Source of the DNA: Eleusine coracana subsp. coracana
Taxonomy: Eukaryota > Streptophyta > Magnoliopsida > Poales > Poaceae
Length of the DNA stretch: 64,000 nt
Assembly: GCA_032690845.1 (NCBI GenBank)
Contig: CM064424.1
Span: forward strand, 38,949,511-39,013,510
Direction of reading: 5' to 3'
Positions 35,911 through 46,932 of this stretch are shown here, one piece after another. The notes beneath the pieces were generated by a model, which saw only the letters and a list, made by a program, of their open reading frames with translations, was not told the origin of the DNA and ran no database searches. The position numbers were made by a program, and so were the translations under genes. How positions within the stretch are numbered: the first letter of the stretch is position 1; each line of letters opens with the position of its first letter.

Positions 35911-36708
35911 GTAGCTGAGGACAAATGTCAGATGATGGACGTCATCAGGAGCCAGGCAGAGACTCAGAGGCAGTAGGCTGCACTTCTTACCACCATGATG
36001 ACACAAATGATGGAGTTGACCCAGAGGCAGGCTAGTCAGCAGCCAGGACCTTTAGTGCTTCAACAGTACCAGCAGCTGCAGACTCAGCCAGGACCCTTCG
36101 CTGCCTTGATGACAGCTCAGTCCAGTGGACTATCATTTTCAGGGGTCTTATCAATATGGGGAGCAGGACAGACTTTTTCTTCAGCTCAGCTCTCCCCCGT
36201 GTCAGCTTTCTCAGTATCTACATTCTTTGTCTCTCCTTCACACCCTTCGACATCACAGATCGCAGGACCCTCCACTACTCAGCACTTACCTGTCAGGGGC
36301 TTATTCTCAGAGATTGTTCATACTACTCGTGTAGACTCCGAGCCAGCTCTAGAGTCAGCTACAGCTACATCTCCACCTCTTACAGCCACAGTTACCACTC
36401 TTACTCCTCAGGCAGTAGAGGATCTTGTCTGTGGAGGCTTCTCACAGTAGGACGTGGCAGATCTCATCCTTCTCCAGACTTCAGCTCAGGAGACTACCAC
36501 AGCCACACCAGTAGCACAGGATAGAGGGTCTGAGTCGCCAGTGGACCTTGACTTCTTTGAGCAGATGGATGCTCAGGCGGTAGAGGCTTAGGATGCACAA
36601 CATGATCTAGCACAAGAGCAGCCTGGAGCAGAGCCTTTATAGGATGTCGCTGCATCACTTCCTTCAACCACGAGCTCTTAGATGTTCATCTTTTCCAATT
36701 TTTTGTGC

Positions 36709-37306
36709 TAGTTGCCAAAGGGGGAGAAGAGTCCTAGGTCTAGGGGGAGTGGGAGTGTGATCCCGTGCGATCGAGAGTAGCTTGTATCTAGGGGGAGCAT
36801 ACGAGGTGTTTTTAGGAGTTATATACATTTGGATCTTCCTTTTGACGGAGTTATTCGATGTTCATGGATTTTGATGAGTCATGGCTTTCATTCGCTTGTG
36901 TTTGACTCATTTGGATCTCACTTGGTTTATTCTCATATGCAGTGCCTTGTATTCATTAATTTTCTTGTATGCATGTGTATGATATCATGATGATGATTGC
37001 TTGCTCTTAACTGTTATGCATTGTCATGATAACCTGCTGCATCTTATCAATCATGTCTTGCATTGCATTTCTTTATGCTTTCCTTCAATATATTGCCATG
37101 ACATGCATGCATTATCTTCTAGAGTATGTTTTTCTCTCTTTTCCTTGTATCTCTAGATGATATTTGATTGAGTAGGACCATGTGCATTTCTCTCATTTGT
37201 TGTTATGGTTCCTCTCGATCTTTATATAGCTCTTTTAGTCCGGTTGTTTATTGATCAAGTTTTTGATTAAGTAGTGGCTGTCATCAATCACCAAAAAGGG
37301 GGAGAT
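36709..37306 (+). other. Non-coding 3' region of Sirevirus B with multiple polypurine tracts
   Basis: No gene. GGGGGAG tracts at about 36719, 36743, 36792 and 37298; the last (AAAAAGGGGGAGAT) abuts the 3' LTR. Confidence 0.75.
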
Positions 37307-38304
37307 TGTAAGCTTCATGACCATTGATGATTGGATCCCGAAGGTATGAATGTTTTTGTGATAGATGACAACTATGAAATTATGGGCTAGTATCTACATG
37401 AGTGTTTTCTATGTAGGAATCATCTCTAAACTATATTTACAAATCATATGGATAATGGTTGCCTTGGCGATTGATGACAATGACCATAAGAATGGAGGCT
37501 TGTGAACTTGATGGAGTCCAAGGATTGATGAAGATGGATCAAAGCGGAGAACAAGCTATGGTGCAAGTGTTTGGTACACTTGCCTAGTTGTTAGGGCTTT
37601 GAGTCCATAGGAAAAACCGGACTATCAAGGGGGTCTAGGTCTTTCTCTTAGGTCATGTCTAGTCGGTGATGTGCAAGGTTGCTCGGTGAAATCACAGGCA
37701 CTAGGTGATAGTGGAGAATCCAAGGAGCTGTTTGGAGAAGCTGGTAAATGAAGTCAAGCAAGGACGACAAGTTTTAGCTTCTGGAAATTGAGACCGGGCA
37801 GAGGGGTCAGTGGAGACCGGACTGTATAGTCACTATGGGGAGTTGTCTAGGACTTACAACGAGGAGTCTGTCTATGGCAGAAGCAGTACAGACCGGACGA
37901 TCTGGTCAACTGACCGTATAGTCCTGTCAGTACAGGTTTCAGCAGGTTTAGAGTGTTTTATACACTGTGTTGCAGTAACCGGACTGTCTGGTCAGACGGT
38001 CCACGAAGCTGATTTCATGAAGCAACAACTAGTTTGAGGTTGGGAGCCTATATAACTTTGTTGCTGGGGTCCTTGGGACCTCTCTTGGTCAGTGGAATAC
38101 CTGAGAGCATTTGGTAAGGTCCAAGAGGAAAAGAGGAGAGCACTAGGAGAGGATATTGGATATCTTGAGAGTGCTAGAGCAGAGTAACTTGAGCATCTTG
38201 CACATCTAAGGCTAAGGTGTCCTTGTGGGTGTGACCTAGATTGTTACTCTTGGTTGATGGTGAGACCTAGACCGGTTAGGTGTCGGTGATTGAGCCTATC
38301 GTGA
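37307..38304 (+). repeat. 3' LTR of Sirevirus B, truncated
   Basis: Starts TGTAAGCTTCATGACC like the 5' LTR and follows it with many substitutions and small indels. Similarity stops after GAGCCTATCGTGA at 38304, about 560 bp short of a full LTR. TATA box TATATAAC at 38049. Confidence 0.87.
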
Positions 38305-39535
38305 GCAACTCCTTTAACGTGGTTGTTCTGTCACCATACACAAGTGAAGATGGTATAGAGTCGGGGATGACTCCTTTTCAAGAGGGGGAGGATGCTATGA
38401 CCACGCCAACTACACCGTCCAATATGCCGACTACTTCAACCAAGATGACTACTTCAAGTCAAGCTACATAAACTACTCCAGCTCATGTTTTTGATGGACC
38501 AATTACTCATAGTCGAGCTATGAAGCTACAACAAGAGGTCACACGCTACTTTGTGAATTTCATTTTAACATTGATGATAATTATATACTACCTAATCATG
38601 CATGTTGCTATTGCTCAGATTCACCAAGGAGGATGACAAGGATATACCAAGAATGAACCATAGAGATGGACCACCTCATGTAAGTTCAGCCTGAGAGAAC
38701 CATTAAGAAGAACAGTCATATCTTTTGTTTCCCTAAAGATATAAAGGTGCATTAGTACATGTTGGAAAGCTCATGAAGTTAAATTTCTAATGCCACCCGT
38801 CTCGACTGGTTTTGTGATTCCAGTATGGCAGTCGAGTACTTTTAGTGCAGACCGGTCAGAAGGTCAATAGCCAACCTAATGTTCATGTTCCCATGGAAAA
38901 CTGTACCATTATACAATATCCAGTGGTACATGCTGCACATGGTGTGAACAAGCATCAAGTTGAATTTCCAACGCAACTGACAGCATGTCTTTTAGAGTTC
39001 CATAGGTGGAGTTATTGCCAAAACATTGAAGATTGCACAGAAGTCTAGCAGCCACGTGGGAACAACTCAAGAGCATGGTGGCCTTTTCACATTCTGTCTT
39101 TTCATTTTCTATTTCTTGTTTTCACCTATCTAGGAGGGCTGCTCCTTGTATAAATACCCAATTGGTTCATAGCAAATGGCAGGACTTTTGATAATTGAAA
39201 TACAGAACCCTTTGTTCAGTTGTGTGCTATCAAACACTGCCACGAGAGAAATCTTTAACCCATTGCTCTGGTGATCTCCTTCATGGGAATACAACAGCGG
39301 TGGCTTCATCCACTTCCAATTGGTGCTCCTACTCCGTTTGAGGTCTTCTCGATTGATTATAGGCTATGTTGGTTGGTTCCTTAAGAGTATGGTTGGGAAA
39401 ATCCTCAATTCAGGTTGCCAGTTAAAGGCAGTGGTTGGCTTTGAGTTCTGTTTGCCATGTTGCACTAGTTATCGCTGTTGTAGCAAGTTATCTTGGCTTC
39501 TTTGAAGCTAGTTATCTGGTGATCATCCTACGTCG
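38305..39535 (+). pseudogene. 3' tail of a Ty3/gypsy element, plus strand, with LTR
   Basis: 38306-38560 encodes a degraded polyprotein C-terminus with TPFQEGED and DGPITHSRAMKLQQEV, a tail typical of some grass gypsy families (possibly CRM-related). About 38640-39535 looks like its LTR: TATA-like TATAAATACCC at about 39150 and GTGATCATCCTACGTCGTGAAGATCG-type 3' sequence near 39510-39545. Boundaries are approximate. Only short, stop-interrupted frames remain. Confidence 0.5.
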
Positions 39536-40030
39536 TGAAGATCGGGAAACCCTTGGCGTATCACACAAACTGATATGATGACAAAACTATTATGAACAGA
39601 ATGATCTAAGAAAAACTTGAACCCTAATGGAACGGTGATGGTTGTTTATAAATACCCTAGGGTCGTGCAAGATCCTATGGACCCCTAATTGGGCTTAGCT
39701 GGATACTATACCCTCTCTTGTTTCGACCATTCCCATTGACTCCGAAAGAATTTTGACACGAAACTGATGTCATTGGAAAGGTCTTCTCCTTAGCTTTCTG
39801 TGCATATGTAGAAAGTCCACAAACCAATTCCGTATGCGTCCTGGGCTCCCATTTTAGTGCGGACTGGTTCTCGGCCCCGAAATAGACTCGTTGGTCCTCC
39901 ATGTCCCCAAGTCCTTTTTACATCATCTCCTGGTCCTCTCCATGGTTTCTAATTATAATATAATTATTACATAGCAAACAACTCTCAAAATTGACATAAA
40001 TGAAGAACGTAGGAAAAGCTCACCTCTAAT
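39536..40030 (-). repeat. LTR-like end of the minus-strand gypsy element
   Basis: On the minus strand this follows the polyprotein tail and has a TATA-like TATTTATAAAC (about 39645-39655) and a leader-like end. It meets the plus-strand gypsy fragment head-on near 39540. No coding region. Boundaries uncertain. Confidence 0.4.
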
Positions 40031-40155
40031 TTAGTTGTTGTGCACGAGCTCTAGTCATTGGACCTTGTATGTCTAGAATTGGAGGAGTATTGCGTGTATC
40101 CAAAGAAGTGATGTCCTCATCATCCTACCACTCTTGAAGTGTCCTCCTCGACTCA

Positions 40156-40386
40156 GGGTGTGTTTGGTTTGGCTATGGCTGTGAAAAAAACTATTGTGTT
40201 GTGGGTTGTGGAAAAAGCTGTTGTGAACTAGCCAAAGCCATAAAAAGCACCTCCTAATCTGCTTTTAGAAATTAACTATCCTAAAGATGCTTTTGGCTTT
40301 GGCTTTTTCTGGCAGCCAACTCCTTTGGTTGGCTTTTTGACTTTTCTGAAAAGCCAAATCCAGAAAAAGCCCAACCAAAGGCACTG
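40156..40386. mobile_element. Tourist/PIF-like MITE, 231 bp, TSD TCA
   Basis: AT-rich 231-bp insert starting GGGTGTGTTTGGTTT and ending AACCAAAGGCACTG, with imperfect inverted ends and internal palindromes (AAGCCAAA/TTTGGCTT). TCA occurs at 40153-40155 and 40387-40389. Leaving out the insert plus one TCA joins the flanking gypsy coding frame exactly. TCA differs from the TTA/TAA usual for this superfamily. Confidence 0.7.
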
Positions 40387-41302
40387 TCAAGCTCATCCTC
40401 TTCTCTCAAGTATGGTTTCAAATCTGACATGTTAAAAGTAGAACTAACCCTGAACTCGGGAGGCAACTCAAGTTTGTATGCATTATCAATAATCTTCTCA
40501 ATTATTTTGAATGGACCATCAGCTCTAGGCATCAATTTAGATTTTCTCAATTCTAGAAATATGTCCTGTCTCAAGTGTAACCACACTAAATCTCCTACAT
40601 CAAGCTTTACTTCCTTTCTACCTTTACTACCAGCAATTTTATACTTTTCATTCATCTTTTCAATGCTAAGTCTAATGTCCTTATGCATTTGCAAAAGAAA
40701 AAAATCAGCATGATCCTTAGCATCAACATGAACTCTCTCAGTAAAAGGTAGATGAAGTATATCAAGTGGAGTACAGGGATCAAAACCATACACTACCTTA
40801 AAGGGACTTACATTGATAGTAGAATGTGCTGCCCGATTATAAGCAAACTCAACATGAGGCAAACATTCTTCCCATTGCTTCAAATTCTTCTTCAAAATAG
40901 ATCTCAACATAATGCCCAAAGTGCGTTCACCATCTCAGTTTGTCCATTAGTTCATGAGTGACAAGTTGTAGAAATAGCAACTTTGTACCCAACTTATTCC
41001 AAAGTGTTCATCGAAAGTGACTCAAGAATTTTGCATCATGATCTGAAATAATAGTAGAAGGCAGACCATGCAAACGTACAATTTCTTTGAAAAAGAGGTC
41101 AGCAATATGACTAGCATCATTGGTCTTATGACATGGTATAAAGTGTGATATCTTAGAAAAACAATCCACAACAACAAAAATGCTATCACTCACCCTCTTA
41201 GTCCTACTTGAGAAGGAACAAGAAGTGGCATGTATAAACCATAGAAATATTTCTATGGTACTTCTTGTTCTATGGTTTCTATGTATATACCTTTACTCAA
41301 GT

Positions 41303-41604
41303 TTGAGCATTTTGTTGCTCGCTGCACTACATGTCAAAAAGCTAAGTCTTGCTTGAATCCACATGGTTTATACATGCCACTTCTTGTTCCTTCTATTCCT
41401 TGGGCAGTCCTAAAACAAAGTCCATAGAAATATCCGCCCAAGGAATAGAAGGAACAAAAAGTGGCATGTATAAACCATGTGGATTCAAGCAAGACTTGAC
41501 TGCCCAAGGAATAGAAGGAACAAGAAGTGGCATGTATAAACCATGTGGATTCAAGCAAGACTTAGTTTTTTGACATGTAGTGCAGCGAGCGACAAAATGC
41601 TCAA
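41303..41604. repeat. Inverted and tandem duplication inside gypsy integrase
   Basis: A segment of about 105 bp at 41303-41409 is the reverse complement of about 41499-41604. A further partial copy in the latter orientation lies at about 41438-41498, and another fragment at 41210-41260 next to a small palindrome (ACCATAGAAATATTTCTATGGT-like, about 41239-41260). The arms could form a hairpin. Confidence 0.85.
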
Positions 41605-43586
41605 CATCTTTCCTCATCCTTGGCCAAGAGAAATATTTGGCAAAAATATCATGTCTTCTTAGCCGCAAAATGACCCATCAATCCACCTCCATGCACCTCC
41701 TGCAACAACAAAAGACAAATGGAACCATCTGTAATGCATAGGCAGTTAGCTCTAAACAAGAATCCATCATGCAACACAAATTTGTTCCAAGCACGACATT
41801 TTTTACGTTGCAGGAATACATCCTTTAAATCAACATCATCAGCATATTGTTCTTTAATTGTCTCAAGTCCAAAAATTTTACAATCAAGTTGAGACAACAA
41901 AGTATAGCGCCTAGAAAAAGCATCAACAATCACAATATCCTTCCCTTTCTTATGTTTGATAATATAAGGAAAAGACTTGATAGACTCAACCCATTTAGCA
42001 TGTCTATGGTTCAAATTGCATTATGAGTGAATATACTTAAGAGATTCATGATCAGAATGAATAAAAAATTCTTTAGGCAACAAATAATGACACCACATCT
42101 CTAAGGAACGTATATGAGCATATAATTCCCTATCATAAGTGGAGTAATTGAAAATAGGCCTAGTAATTTTCTCGCTAAAAAATGCAACCGGTTTACCATC
42201 TTGCATCAAAATACCACCAATACCTATACCACTAGCATCATATTCAAGATGAAAAGTCTTATCAAAATTTGGAAGTTGTAGCAATGGTGCATGTGTAAGT
42301 TTGTCCTTCAAAGCATCAAAGGACTCATGATGTACCTAACCCCAATGGAACTTAATGCCTTCTTTATCAACTCATGCAATGGTGCAGCGATAGTGCTAAA
42401 ATATTTGACAAAGCGATGGTAGAAACCTGCAAGACCAAGAAAACTCTTCACCTGTGTGATAGTTTTTTGGTACCGGCAACCTCTTTATAGCTTCAATCTA
42501 TGCCTCATCCACCTCAATTCCCTGTAGAGTCACAACATAGCCAAGAAAAGAGACTCAATCCATACAAAAGGTGCACTTCTCAAGGTTACCATATAAATGT
42601 GCGGCTCTCAAAGCATAAAAAACAACATGCAAATGATCCATATGCGCATCCGTTGACTTTCTATAAATTAATATATCATCAAAGTAAACTACCACAAATT
42701 TACTAATGAAATCTATTAAAACCTCATTCATCAAACACATGAAAGTACTAGGTATATTAGTTAAACCAAAAGGCATTACTAACCACTCATACAAACCGAA
42801 TTTGGTTTTGAAAGCAATTTTCCATTCATCTCCATGTTTCATTCTAATTTGATGGTAGACACTACGAAAGTTAATTTTAGTGAAAATTATAGCACCATAT
42901 AACTCATCAAGCATGTTGTCTAGCCTAGGAATAGGATGACGATGCCATATAGTAATATTATTAATGACTCTACAATCTACACTCATATGCCAGATACCAT
43001 CTTTCTTAGGAACCAAAAGTATAGGAACAACACAAGGACTAAGTGATTGATGAACATACCGATTATCCAAAAGGTCTTGAACTTGTCGTTGTATTTTCTT
43101 AGACTCCTCAGGGTTGGTCCTATAGGCAGCACGGTTTGGTAAAGTAGCACCCAGATTCAAATCAATTTGATGCTCAATCCCTCTTAAAGGTGGCAATCTC
43201 GGGCGTATATCAGATGGGAAAACATCTTTATACTCCTGCAAAATGTTAGTGACAGTAGGAGGCAAAGCAATAGGATCAATATCCTCAAGCAAAAACAAAA
43301 CTTGTTTGCATATCAAAGCATACCAAATATCATCATCAGTAGAAATTTCAGCAAGTTCAGTTTTTGTTGTAAGACATCAACGACATTGTAATTTAATTCC
43401 AGCACCCTTAGAACTTGAAGAATTATTAGCATTACTAGGTGTAGAATCAGAATTAATAGGTTGCTGATTTTCAGGACTTTTATTTTTTAGACTAGCAGCT
43501 CTTTCTAAATTAGCTTGTACAATTTCAGCAAGGGTCAATGGTAACAAAGTAATTTTAGTTTCTTTATGCATAAAAGTGTACAACAC

Positions 43587-44299
43587 AACAAATTGCCACT
43601 ATTGGAAAATCGGTGTCCCTAGACTAACACCGACTTCCGAGAAATGGTACCAAACTGGTGTGATACCACTTCTTCTATGGACCCAAAACCAACATTCCAC
43701 TCTACAATGAAGAGACCCTCACTGTAGTTTGCTAACTTAGGAGACCAACTCTCTTTAAAAGAGCTCAACCTTTATTCACAATACAAACTTAATACATGTA
43801 CACTCTTTTGGATAGGTGGCTATCTATGACTCACCATGACATACCCACATACTAGCACCATGGCAACCTAGTCATGCTACCTAGGACTCATATGACACAC
43901 ACTAAGTCATGGCACCTTAGGGGTGTGGAGGCACCCCTATTTATACTTGTACATGGTCACTAGGATGTTGCCACATGGCAACATTCTGCAATCTTCTAAC
44001 CTAAATATGCTAGCTCTAGAATATTCTCATCCCTATCTAATATCTAGATATTTCATACCATACATAAATATCTAGGTTCTACACCCTTCTATACTTTGCC
44101 ATGAAGAAGTAGTTCTAGACTCTTCCATGGAAAATATGTTCTCTCTTCTCTTGTGATCTCCCAAATATTCAACACTCCCCCTCAATGCATACTTGCTTGG
44201 ATCTTCTGTGCTCTTCCATTACGAGCATTCTTCTTCTCTTGTCTCTGTGTAGAAGACATCTTGAGCTCTTCATTCTCCTCACTATTGCGTGTAACCCTT
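43587..44299 (-). repeat. Minus-strand copia LTR-like fragment
   Basis: On the minus strand a purine tract TGAGGGGGAG is followed by TGTTGAATATTTGGG (start near 44173), the usual PPT/LTR junction of copia elements. A TATA-like GTATAAATAGGGG follows (about 43937-43955). 44175-44299 would be the 3' end of its internal region. The inner boundary near 43590-43690 is unclear. No intact gene. Confidence 0.45.
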
Positions 44300-44608
44300 T
44301 GAGAAACCAAGTTGAGATGTGCCATGGTTTGCAATATTTATGATGAGTAATTGACTTGAGCGGATTTGGTGTTTGAGTTGAAATGCAGAAATCTAGGGAT
44401 TGCATGGGTTGCATATCATGGTTATGACTAACCAGAGTTGGTGGAAGTATTGGTGATGTTGCAGGAGTTGGAAAATGTGTTTGCTTGTCTCATAATGTGT
44501 AGGTCACTAGAGTCGACTTGGCGGTCAACGGTGAGAGGATCGGGCACAAGTAGGGGACTTGGGGCCGGACGATCGGGATGCTGGGTGAAATCAAGGGTGA
44601 TCCATACC

Positions 44609-45344
44609 TAGGGGTGAAAGCGGTGTGGATAATTTCCGAAACCGATCTGATTCGAATCTGATTTTTGAGGATATGGGGAAGCATTTGAGGTTTTTTCACG
44701 GATATGGATAATCCAAATCCAATGGCTTAAGGATGTAGGATAGGTTATGGTATTAACAAAATCCGATGGATACGGATAATCTGATAATTTAAAGTGGATT
44801 ATCCAAAGCTCATAACAGGATTATCCGATAATTTTATCGGTCCAAAATATATAATGTCTAGTGATAGTGGTGATGAGGCTTGATCATGTCACTAAACATC
44901 TCTATTGTATACTGAAGCGGTCATACAACAAAGAAAAATAAGGATATATTTAATGTTTTCTTTGGACATTTTATTTTGTTTATCATACTTGCATGTTTTT
45001 CAAATATATAACACATATATTTTTTATTTATTATGAGTAATCACTTAAAAAATTGGGTTGTGTGTTTTTTATTGTTCTTCTTTGTGACTTCTGTGATCAT
45101 ACATATACCTTGCAGATTCTTAATCAATATATATTTTTCTACGTGAAGATGTATCATCCGATAATTTAAAGTCCGCTTCCGACCCGCCTCCTGTCCGAAT
45201 CCGTACCATCTCCGACATCCGAAAATATCCGTATTCACAACAGCATCCGCGTATTATCCGCTCCGCTCCAAATCCGACAAGAAAACATGGAGTAGGATGT
45301 GGAGATGATATTATCCAATCTGATCCAATCCGCTTTCATCCCTA
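44609..45344. mobile_element. Non-autonomous hAT element, 736 bp
   Basis: Ends TAGGGGTGAAAGCGG and CCGCTTTCATCCCTA form a 15-bp inverted repeat with one mismatch. It is flanked by the 8-bp duplication TCCATACC at 44601-44608 and 45345-45352. TAGGG ends with an 8-bp TSD are hAT hallmarks. The interior has many GGATAATCCGAT-like subterminal motifs and no transposase. The 3' LTR of the same retrotransposon has the unoccupied site at 63158-63165. Confidence 0.93.
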
Positions 45345-46429
45345 TCCATACCATACACGTGGAGAGGCAAGGAGCACGGACGGTTTCGCGGTTGAGCCTC
45401 AAAACCAGGGTGGTGATAAAGATGGTGTGTAGACCAAGTCAAGGCGAGCAGGATGCCGGTGCAAGTGACAAGGGGGCCCGATGGATAGGGACCGGGAGAG
45501 ACTTACCAGTGGTCAGGATCACGGGACAAGGTGACACGCGTTGACATCGAGAAGTCATGCTTTGAGAAGCGTGCAAGGTGGTTTCCCAGTTTAGGTCTCA
45601 AAACCGGTGGTGGTGACTGGAGGTGCATGTGGCACCATCGCGGAGCTTGCATCGAGGGCAAGCAAAGTTGTGAAGGGCTCGATGGCATTCGGGCGATGAG
45701 GAAAAAGATGGACGGTTATGCTCTCGGTGGTAGGTGGATGTGTTATGTAGGTCAAGGGTAGAGTTGTCATGTGGACAATAGACTCTTGGCCTATATAAGG
45801 AGAGGTGTAACTGGTGGAAGAGGTGCCTCTCTTTCCATTAGCCTTGTGTTAGGATTCTATTCAAAGTGCTAGGAGAGGACTTCATGTTTTAGAGGAAAGT
45901 AGTGGGTGTGTGAGAGACATCTCTTGCTCTTCCAAATAGTGGGAGGAAGAGGGTGGCTTCCTAACCTTGTACCTATGGATCTTGTAAGCATGTTTTCATG
46001 ATATGAGAAGTATTCTCATGCTCAAGATTTCCCTCTTCACTTGAATCCCGAAATTCCCTTTTTCCTATTTTCGAAGCTATTTTCATGGTGATTTTCGATC
46101 TCACTTTGGGACAAGTTTTTGGCACAGATTTCTTGAGAAACTTGTTGCTAGGATAAGCTAGAACAATTCTCTATGGATCCTTGATCAAATCAATAGATCT
46201 AGCACCTTCGATTTGAAGGATTTCTCAAGTTTCCCCTTTTTCGTATTCTTGGCACAAGATCTGAAATTCGTGATGATTTCTTGAGGAAATTGAGATGATC
46301 TTCTAGGATTAGGGTCATGATGTGATGAGGATTCACTGGTCCAAAAATTGCATCATTTAGAGTTTGTTTGATTAGGTTTTGGAGATGATATACCAATTTC
46401 CCGAAAGTTTCTACTGTTCTGTCGGGGAC

Positions 46430-46650
46430 GATCGGCACTGCCGATGACCTGGACCGGCACTGCCGGTGGGTCTAAACTCAAATCGGCTTGCTGATAGGGA
46501 CAGTCTGAACCCCGCACCGGCACTGCCAATCACACCGACCAGCACTGCCGATCTGTCCTGTCTGTAGGTTCCAGAGAGTCCTGTGTCCTGCACCGGCACT
46601 GCCGATAGGTGTGACCGGCACTGTCGATGGCTGTGGTCGGCACTGCCGAT
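46430..46650. repeat. Palindrome cluster in LTR C
   Basis: Several CGGCACTGCCGAT/CCGGCACTGCCGGT repeats near 46434, 46453, 46518, 46540, 46592, 46613 and 46635, the same motif class as in Sirevirus A. Confidence 0.75.
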
Positions 46651-46871
46651 GAGAGTCCAGAATCGATCTGTTTTGAGCGCTTCTTGTTCCTTTTTGTTTT
46701 CGATGTGTTTGATCACTCCTAGGGCTAGTACATCACGAGTTGGTGTGTGTAGTCTTGGTGATCGATTCAGAAGTTGGCTTGGGTTGTTTTTAGGATATAG
46801 GCCAAGTTCTCTTGGAGAATTTTATTTGGCTCCCATTCACCCCTCTCTGGTCGCCTTCTCGATCCTTCAAT

Positions 46872-46884
46872 TGGTATCAGAGCC
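46872..46884 (+). other. Primer binding site of Sirevirus C
   Basis: TGGTATCAGAGCC after the LTR end TTCA; complementary to initiator tRNA-Met. Confidence 0.9.
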
Positions 46885-46932
46885 GATTTGATCACTAGTT
46901 GACCTTCACCAGCTTTGTGATCCGAAGGTGAC

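Larger units (their letters stand above)
21537..36708 (+). pseudogene. 3' ORF of Sirevirus B, split by Tekay insertion
   Basis: The first part (21537-23131) and second part (35911-about 36708) join at the Tekay target site AGAGT. The N-terminus is basic with a likely nuclear-localisation stretch (KSKKRPRL), followed by an acidic E/S run (about 21860-21940). A globular middle (EQWVPIPRD, VLEFYAILWVARDR) and a Gln/Thr/Ser-rich C-terminus follow. It belongs to the same class as the 3' ORF of Sirevirus A. The frame holds fourteen premature stops, all TAG, and one frameshift near 22205; I found no TAA or TGA along it. No signal peptide or membrane helix is visible. Function unknown. Confidence 0.7.
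15858..38304 (+). mobile_element. Sirevirus B, pol-less Ty1/copia element, interrupted by Tekay
   Basis: Two LTRs of one family (15858-17536 and 37307-38304) in the same orientation enclose a PBS, gag and a 3' ORF. No protease, integrase, RT or RNase H is found anywhere between them, so the element depends on a partner for replication. A Tekay element with its own TSD interrupts the 3' ORF at 23132-35905. The 3' LTR is truncated at 38304 where older gypsy sequence begins, so the outer target-site duplication cannot be checked. The two LTRs differ visibly, which makes this an older insertion than Tekay or the Athila-type element. Confidence 0.88.
40031..43586 (-). pseudogene. pol fragment of a CRM-like Ty3/gypsy element
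   Basis: On the minus strand in order: a linker before RT (43586-43380), RT (43316-42555; YHQIRMK, GLYEWLVMPFGL and FDDILIY), RNase H (about 42311-42021; EYDASGIGIGG), integrase zinc region (about 41660-41560; CTTCQK), core (41193-41008), and the integrase C-terminus with KLMPRADGPF and the tail GPMTRARAQQLN (about 40050). Gag and protease are missing. Several frameshifts are present, a MITE sits at 40156-40386, and the integrase is rearranged at 41210-41605. RT wording resembles CRM chromoviruses; the clade call is moderate. Confidence 0.7.
44300..46869 (+). repeat. 5' LTR of Sirevirus C, with hAT insertion
   Basis: 2570 bp including the hAT element; TGAGAAACC...GATCCTTCA. TATA box TATATAAGG at 45792. 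Palindromes of the CCGGCACTGCCGAT type cluster at about 46430-46650, downstream of the TATA box. Compared with the 3' LTR it also has about 60 extra bases near 45970-46035. Confidence 0.9.

Noticed and set aside
41334..41573. Near-identical small ORFs on opposite strands
   Set aside because: Produced by the inverted duplication in the integrase, not by two genes.
43597..43645. CACTATTGGAAAA string suggesting a CACTA transposon end
   Set aside because: No matching opposite end or 3-bp duplication was found; it is more likely part of the minus-strand LTR-like fragment.
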